DNA of 64,000 nucleotides from Sanghuangporus weigelae (Eukaryota > Basidiomycota > Agaricomycetes > Hymenochaetales > Hymenochaetaceae), in the NCBI GenBank assembly GCA_033182465.1, contig CP137321.1, positions 372,001 through 436,000 on the forward strand, given 5' to 3'. A program made the position numbers and the translations under genes. The notes below the pieces were generated by a model, which was not told where the DNA came from, did no database searches, and worked only from the letters and a program-made list of their open reading frames with translations. This document shows, one piece after another, positions 22,089 through 33,477 of this stretch (positions are counted from its first letter, which is position 1; each line of letters begins with the position of its first letter).

Positions 22089-23935
22089 ATGGTGAGTTGC
22101 GCCATATTGTACTCAGGATGAGTCATTGACGCTTGAGATAGCCTATCTGCCAATTCTACTTGCGCGGCCAATGTAAATTCGGGGCGGCGTGCAAGAATGA
22201 ACATCCAGCACAGCGTCCTGGTGGATTTGGAGGTGTGTCTTTTTAATGTTAGTATACGTGAGATTCTGAAGAATCTTTGCGTACGGAAAAGGTGGACCTG
22301 GGGGGAATATGGTATTTGTTCCGTTCACGTACGTGAGCTCATGGTCATCAGCCTCACTTCCTTGACTCATTTCTTTAGTCAGGAGGGATTGACCAAGGAC
22401 GTGACTCCTGGCGCGGAAAAACCGTCATGGCCTTTGTCGAGTTATGGTCTTGCAAAGTTCGAGCCGACTATCATTGCAAACCTCGACGAGTCACCTGAAG
22501 AGCTTCGTTGGAGGGCCGTCCAGGCGTTGAAAGCTGGGAATCTTCCTGAATACGTGCGTCTTCGAATATTCTGTGTACAACAAGACCTTCTTGCTTACTT
22601 GGATTGCGTGGTTAGCAAAAATATGAAACAGAGAAGATACAAGAAGCGGACCAGACATATGCCAAAGCACTGTCAGAAATCGCTCAAGTATATAACCATG
22701 CGAGCAAATTGAGTACAGCAGCACAGAAAGGCATACCAACCCCTTCTGGGACCGTGTATAACAGCCCTAGCAACACCTCAAGTGCAGCATTCGGCAAAAC
22801 AGCCCCATCTGCCTTTGGTGGTCGATCAGCCTTCGGGTCCACCCCTACGGCTCCGTCTGCCTTTGGTGCACCGACATCGTCGTCGACGTCTGCATTTGGA
22901 TCGTCTGGCTTCGGGAAACCTGCATTTGGACAGTCTGGTTTTGGTCAACCAGCTTTCGGCCAATCCACGTTCGGTCAACCTTCAAAGCCTGCCTCTGCCT
23001 TCGGGCAGGCCGCCCAGAGTGGTTCAGCGTTTGGCCAACCATCCCAATCAACTTCACCATTTGGTCACACAGTGCAACCTGCATCCGCATTCGGCGGGAT
23101 TGCGCAGCCACAGACGGCATCGGCCTTTGGCCAGAGCTCGCAGCCACAGTCTTCTTTCGTTAAGCCGGCAACAGGATTTGGAAGTAGTAGCGGAGGTGGT
23201 GGGTTTTCAGCTTTCGCCAGTGGTGGGACGTCCGCCTTTGGTGCCGGCGCGCAACAGAGTTCTACTCCGGCATTCGGGCAATCAGCCTTCGGAGGCACGG
23301 CCAATAACGCAGGAACCTCGTCCACATCCGCGTTCGGGAATACCACACAGAGTAGTACCGCACCATTGGCATTTGGATCCGGTGCGAGCACCAGCGGTAC
23401 TCAACCAACATCACCATTTGGGTTGTCTGCGAAGTCCGTGTCTGCATTTGGGCAGCCTGCGCAGACTACAAGCGTCTTTGGACAAGCATCAAAACCTGTC
23501 TCAGCGTTTGGACAACCCACGCAGCCGTCCGTGTATGGGCAACCTGCACAAACATCCTCCTTCGGACAAACTCCTCAGCCTTCTGCATTTGGTCAAACTC
23601 CCCAGCCTTCGACATTTGGGCAACCTGCAACTTCGCAGTCAGTTTTCGGGCAGCCCTCTCAGCCCACCTCCGCTTTTGGTGCGAGTACGGGTGCAGGTGT
23701 CAGCAGCGCATTCGGTGCTACAGCTGGATTACCTGCGAAGCCTAAAGTCGGTCCTCCAGATTTTAATGCAGTTTTTGCATCAATCAAGCCTCAGCCTGGG
23801 CTGGACAAGCATGATATGTTATTACCTCCCGATTATGCGCAACGAATACCCTCTTCTGCAAAAGAAGCATTTGCCGCCTCGCGCTTTGAATGGGGTAAAA
23901 TCCCGGAATGGGTACCGCCGATAGAGCTCAGGTGA
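22089..23935 (+). CDS. CCCH zinc-finger FG nucleoporin (Nup42/NUPL2-type)
   Basis: Cytoplasmic-face nucleoporins of this type help mRNA export with Gle1. Exons 22089-22091, 22142-22232, 22292-22328, 22379-22553 and 22616-23935 give 541 aa. Exon 1 is the start codon alone; the intron starts directly after ATG. Exon 2 encodes PICQFYLRGQCKFGAACKNEH, a single CCCH finger (C-x7-C-x5-C-x3-H). A Gly-rich linker, a conserved helical segment (SSYGLAKFEPTIIANLDESP, then EELRWRAV) and a short coiled coil follow. Then come about 250 residues of FG repeats, mostly SAFGQ, VFGQ and SAFGA. The C-terminus (FEWGKIPEWVPPIELR) is the conserved Gle1-contact type end. A second long open frame over the repeats in another frame is a shadow of the repetitive sequence. 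Confidence 0.93.
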
Positions 23936-24379
23936 TGCAGCGATGTTGTTTTGTGCTTTCTGCCAGTGATTTTCCCTGTCCGGTCATGTAGGATCTCAAA
24001 AGACTTGAATTATTGTACTACGACACATCCTTAATGCATTCTGTACTTCTAGCAGGTCTCGCTACTTTTGGTTTGTTCGTTAGAACGTGCGTGTCAGCAT
24101 CTTGTAATCTACATCTTGTGAGTAAATTTTCAGTTAAAATTGCAACGTGCATATATATAAACGCTCAGACCTGTCAGATTGCAATGGGACACAAAATCCT
24201 GAATTCTACTATTTAGCCGGTTGCAAGTACATATGCTGCGTGATAAGTCATAGCTCTTCGTCCCTATTGATTCAGTTCCGCTTCCAATGCACTTTCACTC
24301 CAGGGAAATCGTTTCAAATGTGCTCGGCTCGAAATAAAGTCTTGATTGGACTTCCACCTCCTCCAGGATTTTGCAGTAG
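23936..24379. other. Intergenic 3' region
   Basis: Convergent 3' flanks of the nucleoporin and the F-box pseudogene. Nothing else seen. Confidence 0.4.
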
Positions 24380-25950
24380 TCACCCATGAAATGAAGTGCA
24401 TCCCAAAAACGAAGCGTAATGCTCGCCATTGAACTTGATCTGGAGTGACCGGAGATTTTCTAACCCTGTCTCCAGCGCATCGCTGTCCCCCAGCATGACA
24501 TTGCAATTCCCCGTGTCCAAGCTAAAACTTTCCAAAGCTTGAAAATGCTCGAAAAGTCCGTTAACTTGAACAACCGTGCGTTCGGATAGCATTGTGACAG
24601 GTAGATCTAGTATCTTGAATGTGACGTTCGACACGAAGGGCATTCCGTAAGAATCGGGGAATGCCGCGGATAACCATTCTGAGAGGACAAATGTGCCCTC
24701 GGTCTGGATGAAAACCATTGATACCGATATGTCTCGTGCGTTGGGCATCTTCATTGCTTTGATAATCCTGGCGAGACTATCCTCACGCATCGGATCTGGT
24801 TCGAAGGGCTGGGTAAATTCCCTTTCAAGTCCCCGTCTCCAGTTCGAGATAGAGAAAACCTGAACAGTGGGAAGCTCTGCTTGGAGTTCAGAGTCGAAGC
24901 CATCAAAAGCATCGATATACGACACGTCCAGATGCAGGGTAGAGAGAGAAATTGCCGGTCTGAGAAAATTTATCAGCGTTTCCATAAATATCACGCTACT
25001 GTCGGGAAACGTTCGTTCGTACGGCTGGTAACTGAAGGATTTCAACGACTCATAACAGAAACGCATGCCTTGAGGTTGGAAATCAGTCATGGCCTCGAGT
25101 GATCTCGCCTCGGGGAAATTCCACACAGAGAATATACCAGGATCATGTTTTGGATGCTATGTCGAATACCAGCGTCTTCGCCGCAGGAAAGGTCAGCGAA
25201 GGGAACTTGAGTGGGCATTCAACGAAGAGGTAATCGAACGTGGCGTCCAGATGGTGCCAGCGATCATGGTGCTTCAACGCTCGCAAAATAACTTGCTCCT
25301 TCGTAGGGGAGGCTTGAAATGTCACAAACAGCGGCTTCCTCCCGCTTCGGCTTATGAAGAGATCGACCACATCAACATCGAATCTTTCCAGATCAAGGTA
25401 CGTCGGACTACGTCCACAACTCCGTACACGCGAGAACCATCTCTCGGAAGCGCGTAGAGACCAAAGACAAGGTGCGAATAATCATACGGGCACCAAAGAA
25501 AGGGTTTTCATACGAGTCAAGCAGTTGTTTAAGAACTAGAAGAAGTACCTCATCCAGAAGCAGGGCAAATCCGAATTGCCGCGTAGCGGGAAGGACTGCG
25601 GCGCAGTTATTTGTGATAGTCGCTTTCAAGTTCTCTGTTAAGAGCCTCAGGCTTTTTTCGACATCTTTAAGGGTCTGGATATCATCAATACGCGATCGTG
25701 TTTTCTCCAATGACACCCCATCACAGCTGGTGCCGAACACTCGTCAGAGAGTGTGAAAAGAGAAGAAGTGAAGGAATTGGCCGACCTTTGACTCATAAAA
25801 CACATGTCTTTAGGCCATAGCCTAGTAGAGTCCGTCTCGATCTTTCCTTCGTCCTGCACTAAGCAACGGACGCAGTGCTTAAGGACCGTCAACGCTCGTG
25901 GATGAACGCGAAAAGGTTGCAGTAGTCTCGATATCGCGTCTGCGGATAGA
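24380..25950 (-). pseudogene. F-box-like protein pseudogene, paralogue of the gene at 50034-51810
   Basis: Translated segments match the intact paralogue along most of its length: HPRALTVLKHC, KIETDSTRLWP, the F-box-like LVLKQLLDSYENPF...LSLVSTRFREMVLACTELWT, then LDLERFDVDVVDLFISRSGRKPLFVTF and YESLKSFSY. Three lesions break it. A 10-bp gain at about 25404-25413 forms TACGT-CGGAC-TACGT right after ...ELWT. One extra A (T on the plus strand) in the run at 25148-25151 shifts frame after FDIAS. An in-frame stop lies at 24380-24382 near the C-terminus. No in-frame ATG is found upstream of the first matching exon. An intron cannot explain a 10-bp gain. Sequencing error is possible but three independent lesions make it unlikely. 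Confidence 0.75.
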
Positions 25951-26208
25951 GGAGAGTAAACAGAAGACTGAACTCAAGGTGGCTGCTGGTGAAAGGAAGG
26001 GTTCACGAAGAGACGAACTCGAACTCTATATGGATTACCCTAGGAAAGTAAGAGCTGAGGCCACCGGGTTATGCAGAGATGGCGCTTGCCTCATTAAAAG
26101 TAATGAAACGTCGCTGCCCCGTCTACTTAGAGGGACTATAAAGCTGGTGGCATTAGAACAGTCAATACATGCTCTTTTCCATTTAAAACTCGAAAAGTAA
26201 CAAGGGTG

Positions 26209-26796
26209 CTAGTCATCTCTGCCCGGCTTCGTCTTTGGCTGCTCGGCACCTTCAGTAGGATGAACCCACGATACCCTATCCTTTGAATAATATTCTACTT
26301 GAGGTTTCGGCTCCTTCGTCGGACTATCAGCCTCAAAAGTCGTGAAGTCATCTAATGCACTGTAGAACACGGCAAGTGTACGTCCGAAGTCACCACCCTC
26401 GTTGTACAGAGGCGACCCACATATTCCACAGAACTTTCGCAAGAGCGAGTTTCCAGAGTCTTGGGCAGTGTCGTGAAAGATGCTGATGGCTGATTCTCCC
26501 GATGTTACCCTGACTGACTTCATTATTGGAATACCGAGCTTGGTTTTAGTGACGTACTTTGATCGAGAGGAAATTAACATACGCCTGCAGGAAAGACGAC
26601 GTTAGTCGTAAACACAGTTCCTGTGTACTTTTTGCAGTTCTTGCAGTGACAGCAGGAAACTCTGTAACATTACCGAGTAAGAAGCTGGCGTACAAATAGT
26701 TGTCGTTGATAAAGAATATACTCACACAACCGGGTCTGCATTTACTTCAAATTTAATTGCACCACAAAGACAAGAGCCGTGATATGTGGAAGGCAT
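26209..26796 (-). CDS. GFA/CENP-V domain zinc protein (glutathione-dependent formaldehyde-activating type)
   Basis: Small zinc-binding fold shared by Gfa and CENP-V; fungal members are mostly uncharacterised. Exons (minus) 26796-26726, 26661-26583 and 26517-26209 give 152 aa, normal for the family. Residues 7-12 (HGSCLCG), then SCCHCKNCKKYTG with the following VFP, and later FCGICGSPL give the expected Cys ligands (C-x-C, C-x-H-C-x2-C, C-x2-C). The conserved FHDTAQDSG and LDDFTTFE segments are present. The last 25 residues are a Lys/Pro/Glu-rich tail. It is divergently transcribed from the U5 WD40 gene with 334 bp between the starts. True formaldehyde activity is not implied by the domain. 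Confidence 0.9.
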
Positions 26797-27130
26797 TTTC
26801 CTGGAGACAAGAGGGTCCCAACTTACTGCTCTTTAAAGAGCGTCTGACACCCAGTCATGGGGATGGGAGTCCATGCGGAGGTTCTTCGGTATAATCTATT
26901 GATCGAAGCGAGCCAAGTATTCAAACATGACGGAAATCCGTTCGTGCCATATAGAGTAGAGCCATGCATGGCCATGGTTGCATTACTAACTAACAAAGGT
27001 TGATTGGGTCAAACTGAACAGAACAAAGAAATGTTGTTCGATTGTCACATCAGCGAGACGCGCTGATCATCTTGTCACAATCCTCTCAGTCACAAAATCC
27101 GAAAAGCAACTCTTCCATCCTACTAGTACC
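26797..27130. other. Divergent promoter region
   Basis: Separates the starts of the GFA-domain and WD40 genes. No further element is asserted. Confidence 0.45.
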
Positions 27131-28521
27131 ATGTCAAAACGAGAAGGGTCGCCGCCTCCAGAGGGCATTCTCATAAAGCGGGCGCGCGGATCAACGCCTT
27201 CGGAAACTCAGATTGCTATTTCTTCGCATGGAGATGACAGCAAAAAAGGTCTCGTTCGTACCGTCAAGCGAACGAGTGGCCTTGAAGCGCCTATTGTAAG
27301 CTTGTCTGGTGCACATTCGGTGAGTAAGACTTCCGATTCAAAGAAAGTCGGAGATTTAGTACGTTTAGGCCGAGATCATGAGTTGTAGATTTGATCCTAC
27401 AGGCCAAAACATCGCTGCGTGTTCTGCAGATCGAAGTGTTTGTACGTTGTCATCGTATAGATCCTTGTATCAAACTAATAGTGCGTCTTTCAGCATTATG
27501 GCGGACATATCCACCAACGTCGAACTATGGGTTCCTCCCTGCTCTGCACAAGGCTCCTATCCTCGACTTACAATGGTCGCTTTTCTCATCAATCCTTTAT
27601 ACCGTTTCCGCAGACCACACCCTCGTACTTACTGACCTCGCATCAGGCCAGCGTGTGCGCAAGATTCGTGCGCACAGAGGTATCGTCAATGCGCTTGACC
27701 GGACTATCGCTGGCGGAGCTGGTGTTGAGCTCATTGCCACTGCAGCAGATGACGGGGTCGTACATGTCTGGGAAGGAGGTGACGATGGTAGCAAACAAGC
27801 TGTTACTACCTTCGAAGTTGGATGTCCTGTTACTTCTGTGTGTTGGAGTGCGGATGGTTCGACGGTGTATGCCGGTGCACTAGACAATGAGATTCATGTA
27901 TGTCATTGCTTTTCATTTCACTTTTCCTCCGAGCAGACTTATTTAAGTCCTTAATGTTTAGGTCTTCGACCTTAGAAAGGCAACAAAAGTCTACTCACTG
28001 ACAGGACACACTGACACGCCGACATCATTGTCCCTTTCTCCCAACGGCAACTTCCTTCTATCTCCTTCCTTTTCGTCACAAGTCCTCATACACGACGTCC
28101 GGCCCTTCGCTCCAAACCCATCCCGAGTCTACCGCACACTCCTCGGCTCGCCTGCAGGGTACGAAAACACATTATTACGCGCGGCATGGAGTAAAGACGA
28201 TGGAGGGAAACGTGTTGCAGTAGGCGGTGCTGATCGAATGGTGTGCATCTGGGATGTGGAGAGTGGGAAGATACTATACAAGGTCAGCTTGTGTTTGTTT
28301 TTCTCTTCTGCCAGAACTCCAATATTAAAGGATCGATGCAGCTTCCTGGCCATAAAGGGACTGTCACATCGGTCGATTTCCATCCCAAGGAACCCATCGG
28401 TGCATCCCTATCTGTTTCCTTGATTGAGAAATCTTGCTCACGAATCTTTCTTCCAGTCCTGACCGGAAGCAAAGATGCAACAATGCTCCTCGGCGAAATC
28501 GAGCCAGGCATGGCTTTATAG
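27131..28521 (+). CDS. U5 snRNP 40-kDa WD40 protein (SNRNP40/Cwf17/Spf38-type)
   Basis: A spliceosomal seven-bladed WD40 propeller that associates with Prp8 in U5 snRNP. Exons 27131-27319, 27369-27441, 27494-27897, 27962-28282, 28342-28399 and 28457-28521 give 369 aa. A basic N-terminal tail (EGILIKRAR) precedes the blades. Recognisable blades are LSGAHSAEIMSCRFDPTG, NYGFLPALHKAPILDLQWS, VRKIRAHRGIVNAL, DGVVHVWEG, ALDNEIHVFDLRK, YSLTGHTDTPTSLSLSPNG, ADRMVCIWDVES and LPGHKGTVTSVDFHP. The KAPILDLQWS and HTDTPTSLSLSPNG strings are specific to this subfamily. Phases of all five introns agree. Confidence 0.92.
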
Positions 28522-28726
28522 ATCACGGTGTATTGTCCATTTGCAGTTCTTTCAATGCATTGTGTTATTCATTTCGCAGCGAAGGTAATGAGGGACTAAA
28601 CGCAGGCTAGTGATCAACGTTCGGTAACGAACAGATTGCACGATACATTGTGTGAGGCGTACAGTGAAAAACATCAAAGCTAACGCTACACGATCAAATT
28701 GAAATAAGTATAGACAACCGCTGATA

Positions 28727-31700
28727 TCATTTCTTCGTCCCCTTCGCGTCCTTCTTCCCAAATGACCTCGCAAACCTGGCAGTCGCAAGCTGTTCCATCT
28801 GCATCTCCGGTGGGAGTTCATGGAAGACCCTTGCATCAATCCCCAGCTTCTTCAGTTCATCCCTGGTGACAACAACCTTTGAGCCTCTGACTTCCTTCTG
28901 CTTCTCACACCTTTCGAATATATTCTGCTTTTCGAATATACCTTTGGACGCTCCTGAGCGGAGAGAGCCGTCCCGACTACGCGGAGCAAGGGCTTGCGTG
29001 ATACGAGACAAAGGTGTGCCTTTGTTCGTCGTGATTCGCTTAGGTGGAGAGAGCGATGGCGTACGATTAGGATCGCCATCACTTATGGCTGAAAGTGCTG
29101 GTGAGGCGGAGCGCCGGCTGTATTCGGCTTTGATCTCTGTTTTGAGAGTGTCGGGGAGTGCTTCAAAGGATGAGCGGTCCACTTGGGAGAAGGATGGAAG
29201 AGCGAGGTCCGATGCCACTCCTTGGACTGGTGGAGGTGTGCTTGTGTTGATCTCGGGCTTGATTTCTTGCACTTCATCACTAACGCTGCCTTGCGATTGA
29301 GATTGGGACGAAGGAGGTTGAATAGTCAGACAAGGAGCTCCCCTTGTTGCATTCTCTTTCTCTTTACCATTTATCTTCCCCTCTTCTCGTTCCTTCTTCT
29401 CTATTGATTCTTTCTTCTTAACCGTCTTGAACGAAAGCTTGACCTGTCCTAGCTCACTAGGCTTCGCACTCACTTCACTTGCCTTCTCAAGCTTCGTAAT
29501 TTGAATCCCAACACCACGTAGGTCCTTGGGATCGAAAGCGAAGCTTTTGAGGAGGTGCCACGCTACTTGGCCAATGATGAGTGCGTCGCCTGTGGCGCGT
29601 CCGCCATCTGAGGAGAGGCTTGCTTGCTTATTAAAGATGTTGCAGCGCCCGTGTCCAAGAAACTGATCGTTCATCAATTAGCAAAGTATCGGGTATGACA
29701 TTGGCATAGAAGGTAGTACCTTTGGGGGCTCGATAGGTGCATCAGGATCTCGCTTCATTATCTTGAGAGTCAGGGATCGTCCACGCATATCAACTGCGTC
29801 CAAACGTCTTGCCACCTCCTCCGCGAGTTGGAACATGAATGCTTGTGCTTGCTCGCTGTTCTCGAATCGGATGCCATACTGAATACGTATTGATGAGAAA
29901 TGGTATCGATCAAAGTAAAGCGTCAGCTCTTAAGCTCACATTGATCTCCGCAGATACCGATTTTCTCGGTTTGTCCGACTCGAGTTTGCGATGATCAATC
30001 CCGCGGCAGGCATCATACAACGTTGAGCCCACAGCTTTTCCAAACACGTCGCACAAGACGCTCCTTGGCTTCTTCGCCAGTTCACCTAGCGTAGCAGCCC
30101 CTAAACGATCCAATGCTTTTTCTCGAGCAACATGCCCGAATCCATGTAGTTCGTCTATGCATGTATGCTCGATATGTTTTTGCAGGTCGGCAAGACGGAG
30201 GTGATAGGACCCCGCGGGCTTGGCTTTTCGGGTCGCAAGTCGGGCAAGCATGATGTTATGAGAAATCCCAATACTCACTGAACAGAATGGTCAGCATGAT
30301 GCAGATAGATCCGAGGACATTACATGTATGTACCACCGCATCCCGTCTTTGACTTGATTTCCGCGCGTAACATTTCCGCGAAGTCTTTGGCGGCATCATA
30401 GCCTTTCTTTGTAGATGGTGGCATTTGCTTGACGGCGGTCGTGACATCAACCAGGGCTTCGTCAACACTGACAGCCTGGACGTCGTCCGCATGCGACATG
30501 AGTATCGTGTACAGCTGCAGGGATGCTGCTTTGTATCTGTATTGGTATAAGAGTTAATAAGTAAATCACATATGTCCAAATTTTGCTCACTTCTCAAATT
30601 CGTATGGTATCGTAACTACAGACGGACACAACTTCCGCGCTTGCTGAAGACTGCAGTAAAGCACATAAACAGTCGTGTTTGCGAATCTGAATAGAAAAGT
30701 AGTATACCTCATGCCAGCGCGGATTCCCGATTCTCTAGCTTTGTAATTTGCGCTCGATACTTCGCTCGTACTCGACTCCCCACCTTGTTTTCCCTGTGAA
30801 TGGCAGACGACAACAGGTCGGTCCTTCAAATATGGTCGAGAAAGAAGTCCCACAGATGCAAAGAAGCAATCGAAATCGCAATGCATGATCACGGTCTCCT
30901 CCGATCCAACCGCTTCTTGCTCCTTTGGTTTACCTTTCTTGCTTGGGGAACGTAGGAGTTGGAAAGCATTCCCGCGCATGCTGGTGCTTGACGTTTCTTC
31001 ATTGACCTTGCCTACTAGCCCGTCCTCCTCGGCTTTGCCATCTCCGATCTCTAATCCATCGGCACTTCGAATTCCTTCGCCATGAGTAAACGCCTTGTCT
31101 GCACACTCCTGCGCTTCAGCGACCAACTCCCTCAATTCCGCTTTCCATGTGCTCAGATAATGAAGGCGGGAGTTCTTGTAAAACCCATCAATGAAATCTG
31201 CGCCAGCCGCGGAAGTTCTTGTGATTCGGAATTCAGGATTTTTCATCATCTGCTCTGCCGCCTTATTTGTTTTGTTGGGAGCGTAGCCTGGGACGCGCGC
31301 TGCAGCTTCGAGTGTCACTGGGTCGGTTGAGTGCAGTGGCTTGAAGTCAGCAGATGGATTCTTTCGTGTCCTGAAAGGGTTTTCATCATCGTCCTGTATC
31401 TCTTCTTGCTTTCCAGGAAGAAGTGGCCTGCTTGATGAGCCTAGAATGAAGTTTTGTTCATCAGAGGTCTTCAACCGCTTGATTGGCCTGTCTTCATTAT
31501 CGTCATGATCATCGTCGTGGATCGTTGGCGCTTGCGACAGCTTCTTCATGAACTCTTGAGACAGCTTCTCCAGAGTTTCTATCTCTATAGTTTGCTGTTG
31601 TTTGCATCCACTCCCGTCGGAGCCGTTCTTGCCTGGTGGTGGTGTCTCTCCAGGAAACACTGTGGTGCATAGAGCGTTTATAAACTCTGGAGAGTCTTGC

Positions 31701-31744
31701 TCAAAAAACTCAGAGTAAGACGAGTGGGCGCTGAGCGTGCTCAT
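28727..31744 (-). CDS. REV1: REV1 DNA polymerase/deoxycytidyl transferase, reduced architecture
   Basis: Y-family translesion polymerase. Exons (minus) 31744-30708, 30650-30591, 30536-30337, 30277-29940, 29878-29720 and 29662-28727 give 909 aa. The catalytic core is complete: MHCDFDCFFASVG and AVSVDEALVDV supply the metal ligands (Asp, Asp and Asp-Glu). The fungal REV1 strings PVTLEAAARVPGYAPNK, DFIDGFYKNSRLHYLSTWK and KLESDKPRKSVSAEINYG are present. Two UBM-like ubiquitin-binding motifs follow (VDRSSFEALPDTLKTEI and LGIDARVFHELPPEMQMEQL). The BRCT domain expected before PVTLEAA is absent; that region is about 120 residues of acidic low-complexity sequence. The protein ends right after the second UBM, without the C-terminal domain that binds Rev7 and other polymerases. 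Intron 1 (30707-30651, 57 nt) has no in-frame stop. Confidence 0.92.
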
Positions 31745-32124
31745 ATTCGAATGTTATCGCATTTCGGTAATGAATGGGTAATGAACGCGAGGGTGAGAGA
31801 TGGTTAGAAAACGAGCGGAATCAGTGATGGCAGGAAATGAGAGTATCGGAGATCACGTAATGCCGTTTCGGGTAATCCCGATTCGTTGGTTGATCTTGCG
31901 TTGCGATAATACAAAATATCACGTATCATTTGCTTTCGCTCTTTCTTCGAAGACAATCTCTAAACTCTCCATTGCCTTTACTAAACCTGCATCATAATTG
32001 CTAAATCTGAAATAAACATTTTCAACCATTCAGGTGTACGTACATACATGGAAGAAGAAAGACGCAGTCCACTACCATCACTTCCCTAGTATAATCAACA
32101 GACTATAAAGTCTCCAAACTATAA
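31745..32124. other. Intergenic between SAP18 and REV1
   Basis: Both neighbours are on the minus strand, so this holds the SAP18 terminator and the REV1 promoter. There is no sign of a BRCT-coding exon here. Confidence 0.5.
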
Positions 32125-33029
32125 TCACCGGTAACGTCTCCTCGGGGGAGAGCGTGAACGAGAACGAGAAAGAGGCGATCTGTCGCGTCCGGTGTAAAGA
32201 TCTCTATGCGGTGGGGAATCGCGCCGTCTAGGCGGCAGCACGCGTCTGTCCAAATCCCGGTCCAAATCCCGGTCCAAATCTCTCCTGGATCGTTCAGCTC
32301 GGCCGCCACGACCACGCCCCGCATAAGGGTCTGAACCGCCTCGCCAGTGTCCACCGCCGCGACCTAGTCCACCAGGAGGACCAGGAGGACTCAGTGGTCC
32401 AGAGCTCTTCCATCCGTTTACAGGTTGTCCACCAGCGGCCCCGCGAATGGAAACATCCGGGGCGGTGACGTGTTTCGGCAGCGCAACCGATATGCATAAA
32501 TAATCACCTGGAAAGAATCGCAATTCTTCGAGCGTCTTCACATTGTCACTCTCTTCGTCTCCATCCGTCAGAAGACGAGGTGCAGGAGCGTCCAGTGTGC
32601 CAGGTTCGCCTAGAATTTCACGAGAGGAAACGGAACCGAGGTCGCGCGTCGCGATACGCCCACGAGCAGCAGAGTCGGCAAAAAGCGAACGGAACACGAA
32701 TTTTGCCAATGGGTGCCTGATGTCCGGGTTGTTCGTGATGAGGCGTAGCGATGTGAGGACCTCTTTCAACGTCGCGTCTCTCCTTAGAACATAATCAATC
32801 CTCTTTCTCTCAGAGAGAATCTACGGACTACGCACCATGTAAAAATCTGATGCTCATCCGTCGTTGGCAAAGTCCCATCCTCGAAAAATTCGGCTCTGTG
32901 GAAACCGCCTATTTTCACGAAGGTCCGTACCAGGAATGGTGCTGTCTATCATCCACAGTAAGTACTTTCCAACATTCATAAACCGCATTTGTTTACCTTT
33001 TCCCTATCGACAAATGGTTTGCTCGCCAT
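32125..33029 (-). CDS. SAP18 (Sin3-associated polypeptide p18) with RGG/RS-like tail
   Basis: SAP18 is a ubiquitin-like-fold subunit of Sin3-HDAC and of the ASAP/PSAP RNA complexes. Exons (minus) 33029-32997, 32945-32836 and 32782-32125 give 266 aa. The N-terminal part reads VDREKTAPFLVRTFVKIGGF and continues to EDGTLPTTDEHQIFTW, then RDATLKEVLTSLR, all diagnostic. The ubiquitin-like fold finishes near LEELRFFPGDYLCISVAL. The last about 100 residues are unusual in length: a Gly/Arg-rich stretch (GGLGRGGGHWRGG), then a 12-nt tandem repeat giving three Arg-Asp-Leu-Asp units, then Arg-Ser/Arg-Asp repeats. This tail fits RNA or splicing-factor binding (ASAP role) better than a purely Sin3 role, by inference. 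Confidence 0.93.
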
Positions 33030-33477
33030 CGTGCAACCTGATGAAGACAACGCAACCGTGACGAATTGGTTGGCGTTGCGTGACTCAAAAGTCACGATAA
33101 CACCGTATTATTATTACGTAACTAAAAACTTGGTCTTCGTCGACACGTGCTTCAAGTTGAAGACTTGAGGTTGAACAAACGACCTTAACATATCGACGTT
33201 TGTTAATCCTTACCTTGTGCTTGTTTCGTTCACTTGTTCTGACTATATGGATGTCTATAACTAACTCATTTCAAGTCCACCCACTGAGTGGACTTTGGAC
33301 AAGATAGTCTGACCTCGTGTTTCCAACGTTGTCCGCACGGGGATAGCACCTGCCGGGCTCTAACACGATTCACCTTACTGTTAGCTGCCATCTCGACACC
33401 ATATTATCTTTCTGGAACCGATAAAGCGTAAAATTAAAGCCTAATCAGCTAAGAGGCTTTCCATTCGTTGCTTACTC
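33030..33477. promoter_or_regulatory. Divergent promoter region with TGACTCA box and two short hairpins
   Basis: A bZIP/Gcn4-type TGACTCA lies at 33081-33087, inside the inverted repeat GTGACT-caaa-AGTCAC. A second inverted repeat, AAGTCCAC...GTGGACTT, is at 33273-33295 with a 7-nt loop. Regulatory role is inferred. Confidence 0.4.

Noticed and set aside
22782-23924. 380-codon plus-strand frame overlapping the FG nucleoporin
   Set aside because: It is an out-of-frame read of the FG repeats with His/Pro/Leu-biased composition; the FG frame has the family motifs at both ends.
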